From positions 1 to 9,767 of the forward strand of contig CAZKFI010000077.1 of NCBI GenBank assembly GCA_964551975.1: a DNA stretch of 9,767 bases. The letters run 5' to 3'. Numbering within the stretch: position 1 is the stretch's first letter; each line of letters starts with the position of its first letter. The notes beneath the pieces were generated by a model. It was not told where the DNA came from and ran no database searches. It saw nothing but the letters and a program-made list of their open reading frames with translations. The DNA comes from REEB426 sp964551975. GTDB taxonomy: Bacteria; Actinomycetota; Actinomycetes; S36-B12. This document shows positions 1-6,409 of this stretch, one piece after another. The position numbers and the translations under genes are program-made.

Positions 1-1422
1 GCCCAACGCCTGCCTGGTGGCTAGGAGTGCGCTGCGGGCGAAGCGACCGATGCCCCTGGTGCCGAATGCTGCGGTCTGCAGACTGCGCGCATCGAAGAGC
101 ACGTCACTACCGCTTGCTGGAGCTGAGGATGTCTGGGTATTGGAAGACGGTAGGCCGGCAATAGCAAGGCGAAGGCGAAGGGCTGCTGCTACTCGACCCA
201 ACTCATCGCCGTGGTTATCGGTGCGACGCACGAGCATGGCGTCGCTGTCGTAGGGGCCGGCCGCTAGCCATGTCTGCGCGGCCTGAACACCTGCCGCGTC
301 CAAGGGTGCGAGATGCAGTGCGGCTGCGTCGGGCAGTTCCGGCAGACCATCTGGCGTGATCCACTCGACCTGCTCCGCCGGCGGGTTGCCTAGGTAGGCC
401 GGGTCGGCGAGGTGCTGCTGGTTGGCGTTGACGAGGCGCAGGTGACGCTCTCGGATTATCCGCTGCCGGATGCCCTTGGGTAGCGCCTGCATGAATCGCT
501 GCAGCCGGTACTTCACCGCGCGTGCGATGCGGGCTACGGGTCGCGTCCATCTCCAGAACCGTGAGGCCTCGACTCCGGCCAGTGCGCTGCGCAGTTCGTG
601 GATCTGCTGCGCAGTAGCCCGTGGGTCCACCTGATTACGGGCCTGGTTCAGTAGCAGTTCCCTCTGCCAGGCGGAACGGATCGACTGACGGTCGTCACGA
701 TCCTGTAGCCGCGCCTGTTCAGCGGTCAACCAGCCGGCGCTTCCGGTGTCAATGACGTTCAGTGGCGTAGCGATCGGTTCAAGGAGTTCTGGCTTGTCGT
801 TGCGCACGTACCAGCGGTTGACGCCATCGAACGCTGCGTAGCGATACCCCTTGGTGAGGAGGTCGCTTTCCCACTCCTGATGCGAAGGTTCGGCGGTGCC
901 GGGCTTGACTGCCTCAACGCACAAGACCCAGGGGCGGTGCCGCTGAAGACCTCGTAGGACGTCGGCTTCGGCGCCTTCGACGTCGATGGACATGAAGTGC
1001 ACCTCGACGAGCCCGTGCCGGTCCAGCATTTCGTCCACTGTCCAGGTCGGAACCGGTGTTTCGACGACCTCGTACCCGCGGGCGCGCGCAGCCTGCGCCT
1101 CCCGCGCATCCAGAGTGCCCAGGCCAGTGCCCGGCACGCGATAGAAGGTCAACGATCCGGACTGGGCACCTGCCGCGGCTTGCTCAACGATGTCACCGGG
1201 GCGCTGCGCACGCAGTTCATGGGCCAGCTCAGGGTCAGCCTCCACAAGTAGGCCGCGCCAACCAAGGTCGTACAGGCTCGCGGTGATGCTCAGTGTGCGC
1301 GGTTCGTTGGCACCGATATCGACATAGGTAAAGGGACTGCTCTCGCCTCCGCCCGGACCATCGTGGAAGGCGTGCCAGACGCGGACGTCCTCGCCGTTCT
1401 GCGCATAGGAAATGCGTCGCAC
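1..1422 (-). CDS. FkbM-family methyltransferase fused to a GT4-type glycosyltransferase (3' part missing)
   Basis: This minus-strand frame is open from a GTG at 1422 to the left edge (474 codons, no stop), so the C-terminus is missing. The N-terminus ISYAQNGEDV (residues 4-13) is the usual opening of one FkbM methyltransferase group. It is followed by the SAM-binding VDIGAN (34-39), LVEADP (59-64), the FkbM signature SIDVEGAEADVLRGL (145-159), and an EWE...GYRYAAFDGVNRWYV tail (about 183-206). Next come a charged, probably helical linker (about 210-280), SRFWRWTRP (287-295), a motif I associate with linkers of multidomain glycan enzymes, and a stretch I do not recognise (about 320-430). VLFDARSLQ followed by RGIGRFA (from residue 441) resembles the N-terminal lobe of GT4 glycosyltransferases. 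The inferred role is O-methylation of a sugar plus glycosyl transfer on the same chain. The GTG shares one base with the preceding stop (TAGTG), which suggests translational coupling. Confidence 0.85.
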   Translation of the reverse strand, partial: MRRISYAQNGEDVRVWHAFHDGPGGGESSPFTYVDIGANEPRTLSITASLYDLGWRGLLVEADPELAHELRAQRPGDIVEQAAAGAQSGSLTFYRVPGTGLGTLDAREAQAARARGYEVVETPVPTWTVDEMLDRHGLVEVHFMSIDVEGAEADVLRGLQRHRPWVLCVEAVKPGTAEPSHQEWESDLLTKGYRYAAFDGVNRWYVRNDKPELLEPIATPLNVIDTGSAGWLTAEQARLQDRDDRQSIRSAWQRELLLNQARNQVDPRATAQQIHELRSALAGVEASRFWRWTRPVARIARAVKYRLQRFMQALPKGIRQRIIRERHLRLVNANQQHLADPAYLGNPPAEQVEWITPDGLPELPDAAALHLAPLDAAGVQAAQTWLAAGPYDSDAMLVRRTDNHGDELGRVAAALRLRLAIAGLPSSNTQTSSAPASGSDVLFDARSLQTAAFGTRGIGRFARSALLATRQALG

Positions 1423-2393
1423 TAGAAGTCCGTCCAGAGGGCCTGCGGATCGACCAGCAAACGTTGATCGTGACGCACCATGATTGCCGCGATCGCGTCA
1501 AGGTCGACGGTGTGACGCCAACCGAGTTCGACCACGGCTGCCCGACAGTCACCCACCATCATGTTGGTATCAGTTTGTCGTCGACGACCTGCGTTGCTGA
1601 TCACATAGTTTGACCAGTCGTCGATCCCTGCCGCAGCAAAAGCCTTCATCAGGAAGAAGCGCAGCCAGTGTGAGATACCCGTGGCCAGCAGGTAGTCCTT
1701 GGGTTTGTCCGCACGAACCATGAGCATCATGCCGCGCACATAGTCCGGCGCCCAGCCCCAATCCCGTGCCACATCCAGATCACCGAGTTCCAGGGTTTCC
1801 TGCATACCCGCGGCGATACGCGCCACCGCCATGCTGATGCGTCGGGTGACGAACCCTTCACCGCGCAGGGGTGATTCATGGTTGTAGAGCACACCGGATA
1901 CGGCATGCAGGCCGTGTTCCCTGGCCTGCCGCACCAGCGCCATCGCATCGGCCTTTGATTCGCCGTATGGCGTCTTGGGCGCGAAGTGCGTGCGCTCAGT
2001 TTGCGGGATCGCATCAGCACCTTCGAATACCGACGCCGACGACGCCTGGAAGAACCGCACACCAGTGCGCTCGCCGAGTGCCTGCAGCATTGCTGCGACC
2101 GCGTCGACGTTGATGGCACGGACCTCGTCGACGTGATCCCAGGATAGGCCCGGTGCGGTAAAGCCTCCGAGGTTGTAGGTCTCATCTGGTTGCACGTCCC
2201 GAATCACCGACATCAAACCGGGTGTATCCGCGAGATCGCATTCGATGAGCTGCAGGCTCGGTACGTAGCGCAACAGCCGCTCAGTGTCTGTGCCAGGTTT
2301 GACGAGGCCGAAGACGTCGGCTCCCTCGCGGGCCAGCAGGGTGGCCAGGATGGTGCCGTCCTGCCCGGCTGCACCCGTGATTAGGGCACGCAT
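1422..2393 (-). CDS. GMD-like NAD(P)-dependent short-chain dehydrogenase (GDP-sugar epimerase/reductase?)
   Basis: This extended short-chain dehydrogenase has 323 residues, close to GMD length. The Rossmann motif GAAGQDG lies at residues 7-13 and the YGESK catalytic Tyr/Lys at 143/147. NHESPLRGEGFVTRRI and the LGDLDVARDWGWAPDYV block are typical of GDP-mannose 4,6-dehydratases. It departs from a working GMD in two places. The SSSEMFG motif is SSASVFE (118-124), so the dehydratase glutamate is absent and the site looks more like the SSATVYG of GalE-type epimerases. The RRSS segment after the second strand is KPGTDT. I infer that it acts after GMD, as a reductase or epimerase on GDP-4-keto-6-deoxymannose, but the reaction is not proven. 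I chose the ATG at 2393, which gives the family-like MRALITG. A GTG one codon upstream (2396) is possible. It lies 26 bp downstream of gmd. Confidence 0.85.
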   Translation of the reverse strand: MRALITGAAGQDGTILATLLAREGADVFGLVKPGTDTERLLRYVPSLQLIECDLADTPGLMSVIRDVQPDETYNLGGFTAPGLSWDHVDEVRAINVDAVAAMLQALGERTGVRFFQASSASVFEGADAIPQTERTHFAPKTPYGESKADAMALVRQAREHGLHAVSGVLYNHESPLRGEGFVTRRISMAVARIAAGMQETLELGDLDVARDWGWAPDYVRGMMLMVRADKPKDYLLATGISHWLRFFLMKAFAAAGIDDWSNYVISNAGRRRQTDTNMMVGDCRAAVVELGWRHTVDLDAIAAIMVRHDQRLLVDPQALWTDF

Positions 2394-2419
2394 CACTGCT
2401 CGCTCAGATCAACACTCGC

Positions 2420-3421
2420 TTAGAAGGAGCCTTCGCTGGCGCCCTCGAGGCGAGCGATATCGGCGTCCACCATGATGTGCGCCAACTCCTGCGGGAGCAC
2501 CTTCGGCTCCCAGCCCAACGTTTTCCGCGCCTTACTGAAGTCGCCGATGAGTTGGTCAACCTCGGTGGGTCGCAGGAACTTCGGGTCGAAGCGGACGTAG
2601 TCCTCCCAATTCAGCCCGACATGACTGAACGAGAACTCCAAGAAATCCCGTACGGTGTGCGCTGTTCCGGTAGCAAGGACGAAGTCATCGGCAGTGTCAG
2701 CCTGCAGCATCCGCCACATGCCTTCGACGTACTCCTTGGCATAACCCCAGTCACGTACGGAATCAAGGTTGCCCATCCACAGTTCCTGCTGCAGTCCCTT
2801 GGTGATCGCTGCCACGGCCTTGGTGATCTTGCGGGTGACGAAGGTTTCCCCACGTCGGGGGGACTCGTGGTTGAACAGGATGCCGTTCACGGCGTACATG
2901 CCGTAGGCCTCGCGATAGTTGCGCACAATCCAGTACGAGTACACCTTGGCCACGCCGTAGGGGCTTCGCGGGTAGAACGGGGTTTCCTCATCCTGCGGCG
3001 GCGGTGTCGCACCGAACATCTCGCTGGAACTTGCCTGGTAGAAGCGGATGGGTGCGCCTGAGCGGCGGATTGCTTCGAGCATGTTCAGCGTCGAGACGCC
3101 GGTGGCCTCTGCGGTGTACACCGGTTCGTCGAACGACACGCGCACATGCGATTGCGCAGCCAGGTTGTAGACCTCGGTTGGCTGGATCACGTCGATGAGT
3201 TCGGCCATCCGAGCTGCGTCGGTGGTGTCGCCGTAGTGCAGCTGCAGATTGGCGCCAGGCAGGTGGTCGTCGTGGTGAATGTGGTCGATCCGTGAACGGT
3301 TGAACGTGGACGACCGGCGTACCAGGCCATGAACGTCGTACCCCTTGGCCAGCAGCAGCTCAGCGAGATAGGAGCCGTCCTGGCCGGTGACGCCGGTGAT
3401 CAACGCCCGAGGCTGGCTCAC
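2420..3421 (-). CDS. gmd: GDP-mannose 4,6-dehydratase
   Basis: This cytoplasmic enzyme converts GDP-D-mannose to GDP-4-keto-6-deoxy-D-mannose, the precursor of GDP-D-rhamnose, GDP-L-fucose and related sugars. From the chosen start it has 333 residues, normal for the family. Visible motifs are the NADP-binding GVTGQDG (10-16), RRSSTFN (35-41), NLAAQSHV (86-93), the catalytic SSSEMFG (131-137, Glu134), YGVAK (Tyr155, Lys159), NHESPRRGETFVTRKI, LGN-type LDSVRDWGYAKEYVEGMW, and a C-terminal LRPTEVDQLIGDFSKA block. The frame stays open to an ATG at 3580, but that would overlap the acyltransferase and add an Arg/Cys-rich, non-family N-terminus. I chose the GTG at 3421 because GGGAGA lies 4 nt upstream and the protein then begins VSQPRALITG. 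ATG 3433 is the main alternative. Substrate identity is well supported; which final sugar is made depends on the next gene. Confidence 0.95.
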   Translation of the reverse strand: MSQPRALITGVTGQDGSYLAELLLAKGYDVHGLVRRSSTFNRSRIDHIHHDDHLPGANLQLHYGDTTDAARMAELIDVIQPTEVYNLAAQSHVRVSFDEPVYTAEATGVSTLNMLEAIRRSGAPIRFYQASSSEMFGATPPPQDEETPFYPRSPYGVAKVYSYWIVRNYREAYGMYAVNGILFNHESPRRGETFVTRKITKAVAAITKGLQQELWMGNLDSVRDWGYAKEYVEGMWRMLQADTADDFVLATGTAHTVRDFLEFSFSHVGLNWEDYVRFDPKFLRPTEVDQLIGDFSKARKTLGWEPKVLPQELAHIMVDADIARLEGASEGSF

Positions 3422-3425
3422 AGGG

Positions 3426-3431
3426 TCTCCC
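3426..3431 (-). promoter_or_regulatory. Ribosome binding site for gmd
   Basis: The minus strand reads GGGAGA, then CCCT, then GTG. This is a good SD match and it decides the gmd start: the upstream ATG at 3433 has its nearest purine-rich motif about 12 nt away, inside a predicted hairpin loop. Confidence 0.6.
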
Positions 3432-3441
3432 ATCGATACGA

Positions 3442-3488
3442 GGCGCTCCCGCGCCATCATGCGGCAGGTCACGCATGCTCGGCCGAGC
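3442..3488 (-). repeat. Cluster of inverted repeats between the acyltransferase and gmd
   Basis: Three dyad symmetries fill the spacer. Just after the acyltransferase stop lies a perfect 12-bp palindrome, GCTCGGCCGAGC (3477-3488). It is followed by CATGCG and CGCATG separated by 8 nt (3458-3477), and then by GGCGC and GCGCC around the tetraloop sequence GGGA (3442-3455), which fits the GNRA pattern. No T-run follows, so a classical intrinsic terminator is unlikely. The RNA may fold to tune stability or translation of gmd, or to attenuate transcription. The structure also argues that this stretch is a spacer rather than part of the gmd coding region. All pairings were found by eye. Confidence 0.45.
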
Positions 3489-5552
3489 CTACCGGCCCTG
3501 CAGCACCTGACTGATCGCCTGGCGCAAGGGTCCGGCGGTGGCCGCGCTCCCCAATCCATTGAGGTGGCTGTCATCCCCATAGGCCAGCCGCCCGTCGAGT
3601 ACGGCGGAACAGCGCTCCTGGTCGCAGAAGATCGGCCACGGATCCCACAGCTCCAGCGCCGGGAATTGTTCGGCGAGTTGCTCTTCGCGTTGTCGGGTCT
3701 CCGCGCTGATGGATGCCACCTCGTCGCGGGGCAACTCGCAGGTGGCGTTCACTAGGCCGCCCTGGCATGGATTTGGACCGAGTGCTGCCCCGAATGGCCG
3801 CCAGCGCGGCACGTCGCGCGCAAGTAGAACGGGAATTCCGGCAGTCGTGAGTTCGGCGACTGTGCGATGCAGGTCATTCGGGACCCCTCGGTGACCCAGT
3901 ACGACGAGGGACGCTGGTTGATCACCTGCACCGAGGGCGACGTCCATAACGGCGTCGACGAGCTCCGGACAGTTCGTCACCCGACTATTCGCCTGGGTCT
4001 GACGGATCAGGGGGCAGTCACCACCGGTCAGTGCCATGACGTCGTAGCCCAGTGCATGCCCTGCTGCCACGACCCCGTTGGAGAGCGAGTCCGCGTGGGA
4101 GTCACCCGCGAGAATGATTAATCCCTGACTCGGGCTGCCTGTTGCGTTGGCTGCATTGACGGGGAAGGTGCAGCGCGCGAGATCGGCCGGGGTGAACGTC
4201 GTATCCACCAGGAGGCAGCCGGTTTGCACACCAAGTGTTGGCACGCCTTGGTCCTGTGCGTACGCGGCGGTGCGGGGTCCGATGACCAGCAGGAGCACCG
4301 CCGCCAGGATGACTGCGCCACTGGTGGCTACCCCAAGTGCAAGTACGGTTCGAAGGCGCGGCATGGGTGCCGATCGGATGGGTTGTTCGACCAGGCGGTA
4401 GGCGAGCCATGCCGGAATGAATGACACCAGTGCGGCGATTGGCGCAGTCCATGGGTTGGGAAAGAGTGCGACCGCGAACAGGATGATCGGCCAGTGCCAC
4501 AGATAGATGCTGTAGGACCCATCTCCGATGCGCACCATCGGTGTGGATGCCAGAAATCGATGGACCAGCGTGGAATCAGCAGCATTGCCGTTGGTCTTTC
4601 CACTGTGTAGGTGCCCTGCGGCAATGACGGCGGCGGTACCCAGCACGGGCAGTAGTGCCGCGAATCCGGGGAACGGGGTGGTGTCGTTGATGGCGAAGAG
4701 GCCGATGACGATGACGACAACACCGAACCAGGTCAGGGCGGCCTGCAGTCCACCTGCGTTCCGGCGGCGACTGAGTGCGCCGGCGCTGATCGCAATGAGT
4801 GCCCCCACCCCGAACTCCCAGGCACGGGTGGGGGAGGAGTAGAAGGCCCAGGTCTGGGGCTGGTCGGTGAATGCGATCCACGAGCCACCGAAAGTCAGCA
4901 GGAGACTGACCAGGAAACTCCCCAGCGTGAGGAGCGCTACCACCAGCAGCGGACCCCGCGGGTTGGAGGCCTTGCGCCACCAGCGTGCCGAGAGTGCGAT
5001 GCCGCCCAGGATGACGAGGGGAAACACGAGGTAGAACTGTTCTTCGACCGACAGTGACCAGGTGTGCAGCAATGGGTTCGCCTCGGCTGCCGGATCGAAG
5101 TAGCCGCCGACCGTGCGCGCGATCACTAAGTTCGCTGCCAGCAGCATGGCACCGATGCCGGTTGCCGCGGTCACCTGCTGCGGCCCGTACGGCGATTCCA
5201 ACAGCAGCGACAGCACCAGCACAACGAACGTCATCAACGCCAGAGCAGGAAGTAATCGTTTGGCTCGGCGTGCGTAGAACACGGCTGCCGACCAGCGCCC
5301 GAGGGCCCGCTCACGGAGAATCAGCGCGGTAATCACGTAGCCGGAGATCACGAAGAAAATGTCAACGCCCGTGAAGCCACCTGGTACCGGGAGACCGGCA
5401 TGGAAGGCCACCACCGCTAGTACCGCTATCGCACGCAATCCTTGAACGTCACGGCGGCGATGTGCCGGCTCGCCGCTTCCTGCGCCTGCAGTACCTACAC
5501 TGCTAAGCGTGGGCTCGACTGGTGAACTAGTGCCAGGGGTTCTCGCGCTCAT
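3489..5552 (-). CDS. Membrane acyltransferase of the OafA/YrhL type with C-terminal SGNH domain
   Basis: This 687-residue protein is the normal length for the two-domain acyltransferase-3/SGNH family, which O-acetylates or otherwise acylates surface polysaccharides using a cytoplasmic acyl donor. Residues 1-33 are a soluble, Ser/Pro-rich lead. RDVQGLRAIAVL (34-45), FHAG with the catalytic His51, GGFTGVDIFFVISGYVIT, FYARRAKRLLPAL, WSLSVEEQFYL (165-175) and YLWHWP (350-355) mark the multi-pass acyltransferase-3 domain, which ends at about residue 425. The C-terminal domain has the SGNH blocks GDSHADS (483-489) and DDSHLN (660-665). It carries eight cysteines (446, 461, 513, 528, 596, 605, 643, 648), consistent with an exported, disulfide-bonded domain. 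The ATG at 5552 is the only suitable start before the first motif. It overlaps the divergent glycosyltransferase start by 44 bp. The acceptor is unknown. Confidence 0.92.
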   Translation of the reverse strand: MSARTPGTSSPVEPTLSSVGTAGAGSGEPAHRRRDVQGLRAIAVLAVVAFHAGLPVPGGFTGVDIFFVISGYVITALILRERALGRWSAAVFYARRAKRLLPALALMTFVVLVLSLLLESPYGPQQVTAATGIGAMLLAANLVIARTVGGYFDPAAEANPLLHTWSLSVEEQFYLVFPLVILGGIALSARWWRKASNPRGPLLVVALLTLGSFLVSLLLTFGGSWIAFTDQPQTWAFYSSPTRAWEFGVGALIAISAGALSRRRNAGGLQAALTWFGVVVIVIGLFAINDTTPFPGFAALLPVLGTAAVIAAGHLHSGKTNGNAADSTLVHRFLASTPMVRIGDGSYSIYLWHWPIILFAVALFPNPWTAPIAALVSFIPAWLAYRLVEQPIRSAPMPRLRTVLALGVATSGAVILAAVLLLVIGPRTAAYAQDQGVPTLGVQTGCLLVDTTFTPADLARCTFPVNAANATGSPSQGLIILAGDSHADSLSNGVVAAGHALGYDVMALTGGDCPLIRQTQANSRVTNCPELVDAVMDVALGAGDQPASLVVLGHRGVPNDLHRTVAELTTAGIPVLLARDVPRWRPFGAALGPNPCQGGLVNATCELPRDEVASISAETRQREEQLAEQFPALELWDPWPIFCDQERCSAVLDGRLAYGDDSHLNGLGSAATAGPLRQAISQVLQGR
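5496..5501 (+). promoter_or_regulatory. Probable -10 element of a leaderless promoter for the GT2 gene
   Basis: TACACT matches the actinobacterial TANNNT -10 consensus and ends 7 nt before the GTG at 5509. That is the spacing expected if transcription starts at or next to the start codon. No SD sequence is visible upstream of this GTG. The -35 region is not convincing. The element lies inside the first codons of the divergent acyltransferase gene. TANNNT carries little information on its own, so the call rests on spacing and context. Confidence 0.4.
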
Positions 5553-6399
5553 GGCTACCTACCGTCCTGGCTCTGCGCTCGTTGAACGGGTGCGCAGCAT
5601 CACCTCGATGGTAGACGACGTGGTCATTGCCGACGATGCAAGTCCGTGCACGACGGACCCGGTCCTGCGCGAGACGGCAGCCATAGCGGGGGTGCGGATC
5701 CAACGCTTCTTCCGCAACGCCGGTATCGCTCGATCACTGAACTTCGGCCTGCAGTTGGCTCAGCAGCGCCAACTACCTTGGTTGCTGACAATGGACCAGG
5801 ACACGCAGGTGAGCTCGAATCATGTGCGAACCCTGGTAGATGCCGCGCAGGGCTGGGACGCGACGGCGACTGGAACATCGACCGAGAGGGTGGGTGTGAT
5901 CGGACCGGAGATCCTTCGGGATTCCGACGGTGCGCTCGCCTATCCGACGAACGCGGACGGTGCGCTGCTGCGCACAGCCGAGGTCTTCCAGTCGGGTGCG
6001 CTCTGGTCCGTGGCCGCTCTGACTGACGTGGGCGGATTCGATGAGGACCTGGGCATTGATGCGGTCGACGCCGCAGCCTGCTTGGCGCTGCGTCAATCTG
6101 GTTACGCCGTCCTGCTGGTCCCCGGTCTGGCGATTGATCACGGGTACGGCACCGGACGTGCGGTACGCATCCTGGGGCGAACCGTTCGGGCCACCGGTCA
6201 TAGCCCGCAGCGGCGCACCACCATGGTGCGCAATCGCCTGCGTCTAGCGCCTGCGGAGTTTCGCGCATCCCCCGCTCAGGGTCTGCGCAGTCTGCGCCGC
6301 CTCGCGGTGAATACCGCCCTTGCCGTCACCATTGAGGAGAACCGCTGGGCCAAGGCCAAGGCCAGCCTGCGCGGCCTGTTGCCCGCCAGCAAGCGCTAG
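5509..6399 (+). CDS. Family 2 glycosyltransferase, rhamnosyltransferase-like
   Basis: The 296 residues have the GT-A fold signature of RfbF-type rhamnosyltransferases: VLALMATYRP (11-20), VVIADDASP (38-46), RNAGIARSLNFG (69-80), the metal/nucleotide motif LTMDQDTQ (93-100), QSGALWSVAALTDVGGFDEDLGIDAVD (161-187), AIDHGYG (208-214) and a basic C-terminus. It would transfer a sugar, plausibly rhamnose from dTDP-rhamnose, to a growing lipid-linked glycan at the cytoplasmic membrane; its place next to rmlA fits that. The usual VDxEWCLR segment is VDAAACLAL here (186-194), so the Glu and the first Arg are missing. The GTG at 5509 is chosen because a -10-like box lies 7 nt upstream. GTG 5530 is an alternative, whereas ATG 5551 would cut into the first beta strand. 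The 5' end overlaps the divergent acyltransferase. Donor specificity is inferred. Confidence 0.87.
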   Translation: MGSTGELVPGVLALMATYRPGSALVERVRSITSMVDDVVIADDASPCTTDPVLRETAAIAGVRIQRFFRNAGIARSLNFGLQLAQQRQLPWLLTMDQDTQVSSNHVRTLVDAAQGWDATATGTSTERVGVIGPEILRDSDGALAYPTNADGALLRTAEVFQSGALWSVAALTDVGGFDEDLGIDAVDAAACLALRQSGYAVLLVPGLAIDHGYGTGRAVRILGRTVRATGHSPQRRTTMVRNRLRLAPAEFRASPAQGLRSLRRLAVNTALAVTIEENRWAKAKASLRGLLPASKR

Positions 6400-6402
6400 C
6401 CT
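6397..6402 (+). promoter_or_regulatory. Possible -10 element before rmlA, overlapping the GT2 stop codon
   Basis: TAGCCT fits TANNNT, begins with the TAG stop of the glycosyltransferase gene, and ends 7 nt before the rmlA GTG, the same spacing as upstream of the glycosyltransferase. No SD is visible between the two genes. Because the motif is short and its first three bases are fixed by the stop codon, this may be chance. Confidence 0.2.
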
Positions 6403-6409
6403 CGCATTC

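Noticed and set aside
759..1109. A 116-codon minus-strand frame in the left part
   Set aside because: It overlaps the FkbM-GT4 gene in another frame. The frame with VDIGAN and DVEGAE is the real one; this product is Arg/Ser-rich without a motif.
2477..3061. A 194-codon open frame on the plus strand
   Set aside because: It lies antisense to gmd, which has full family motifs. The translation has no recognisable domain and mirrors the codon bias of the real gene.
3422..3580. A longer N-terminus for gmd starting at ATG 3580, 3460 or 3457
   Set aside because: The added residues are Arg/Cys-rich and unlike any GMD. They would overlap the acyltransferase end or the inverted repeats, and a better ribosome binding site lies before GTG 3421.
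5608..5613. TACCAT on the minus strand as a -10 box for the acyltransferase gene
   Set aside because: It fits TANNNT but has no plausible -35 partner, and a leader of about 50 nt is unremarkable. The motif is too common to report as a site.
5624..6268. A 214-codon minus-strand frame antisense to the GT2 gene
   Set aside because: Its Arg/Pro/Ser-rich, low-complexity translation is typical of the opposite strand of a GC-rich gene, and it has no domain signature.
6345..6366. Short AAGGCC tandem repeat near the end of the GT2 gene
   Set aside because: About two and a half copies encoding an AKAKA stretch in a basic C-terminus; ordinary low complexity with no further structure.
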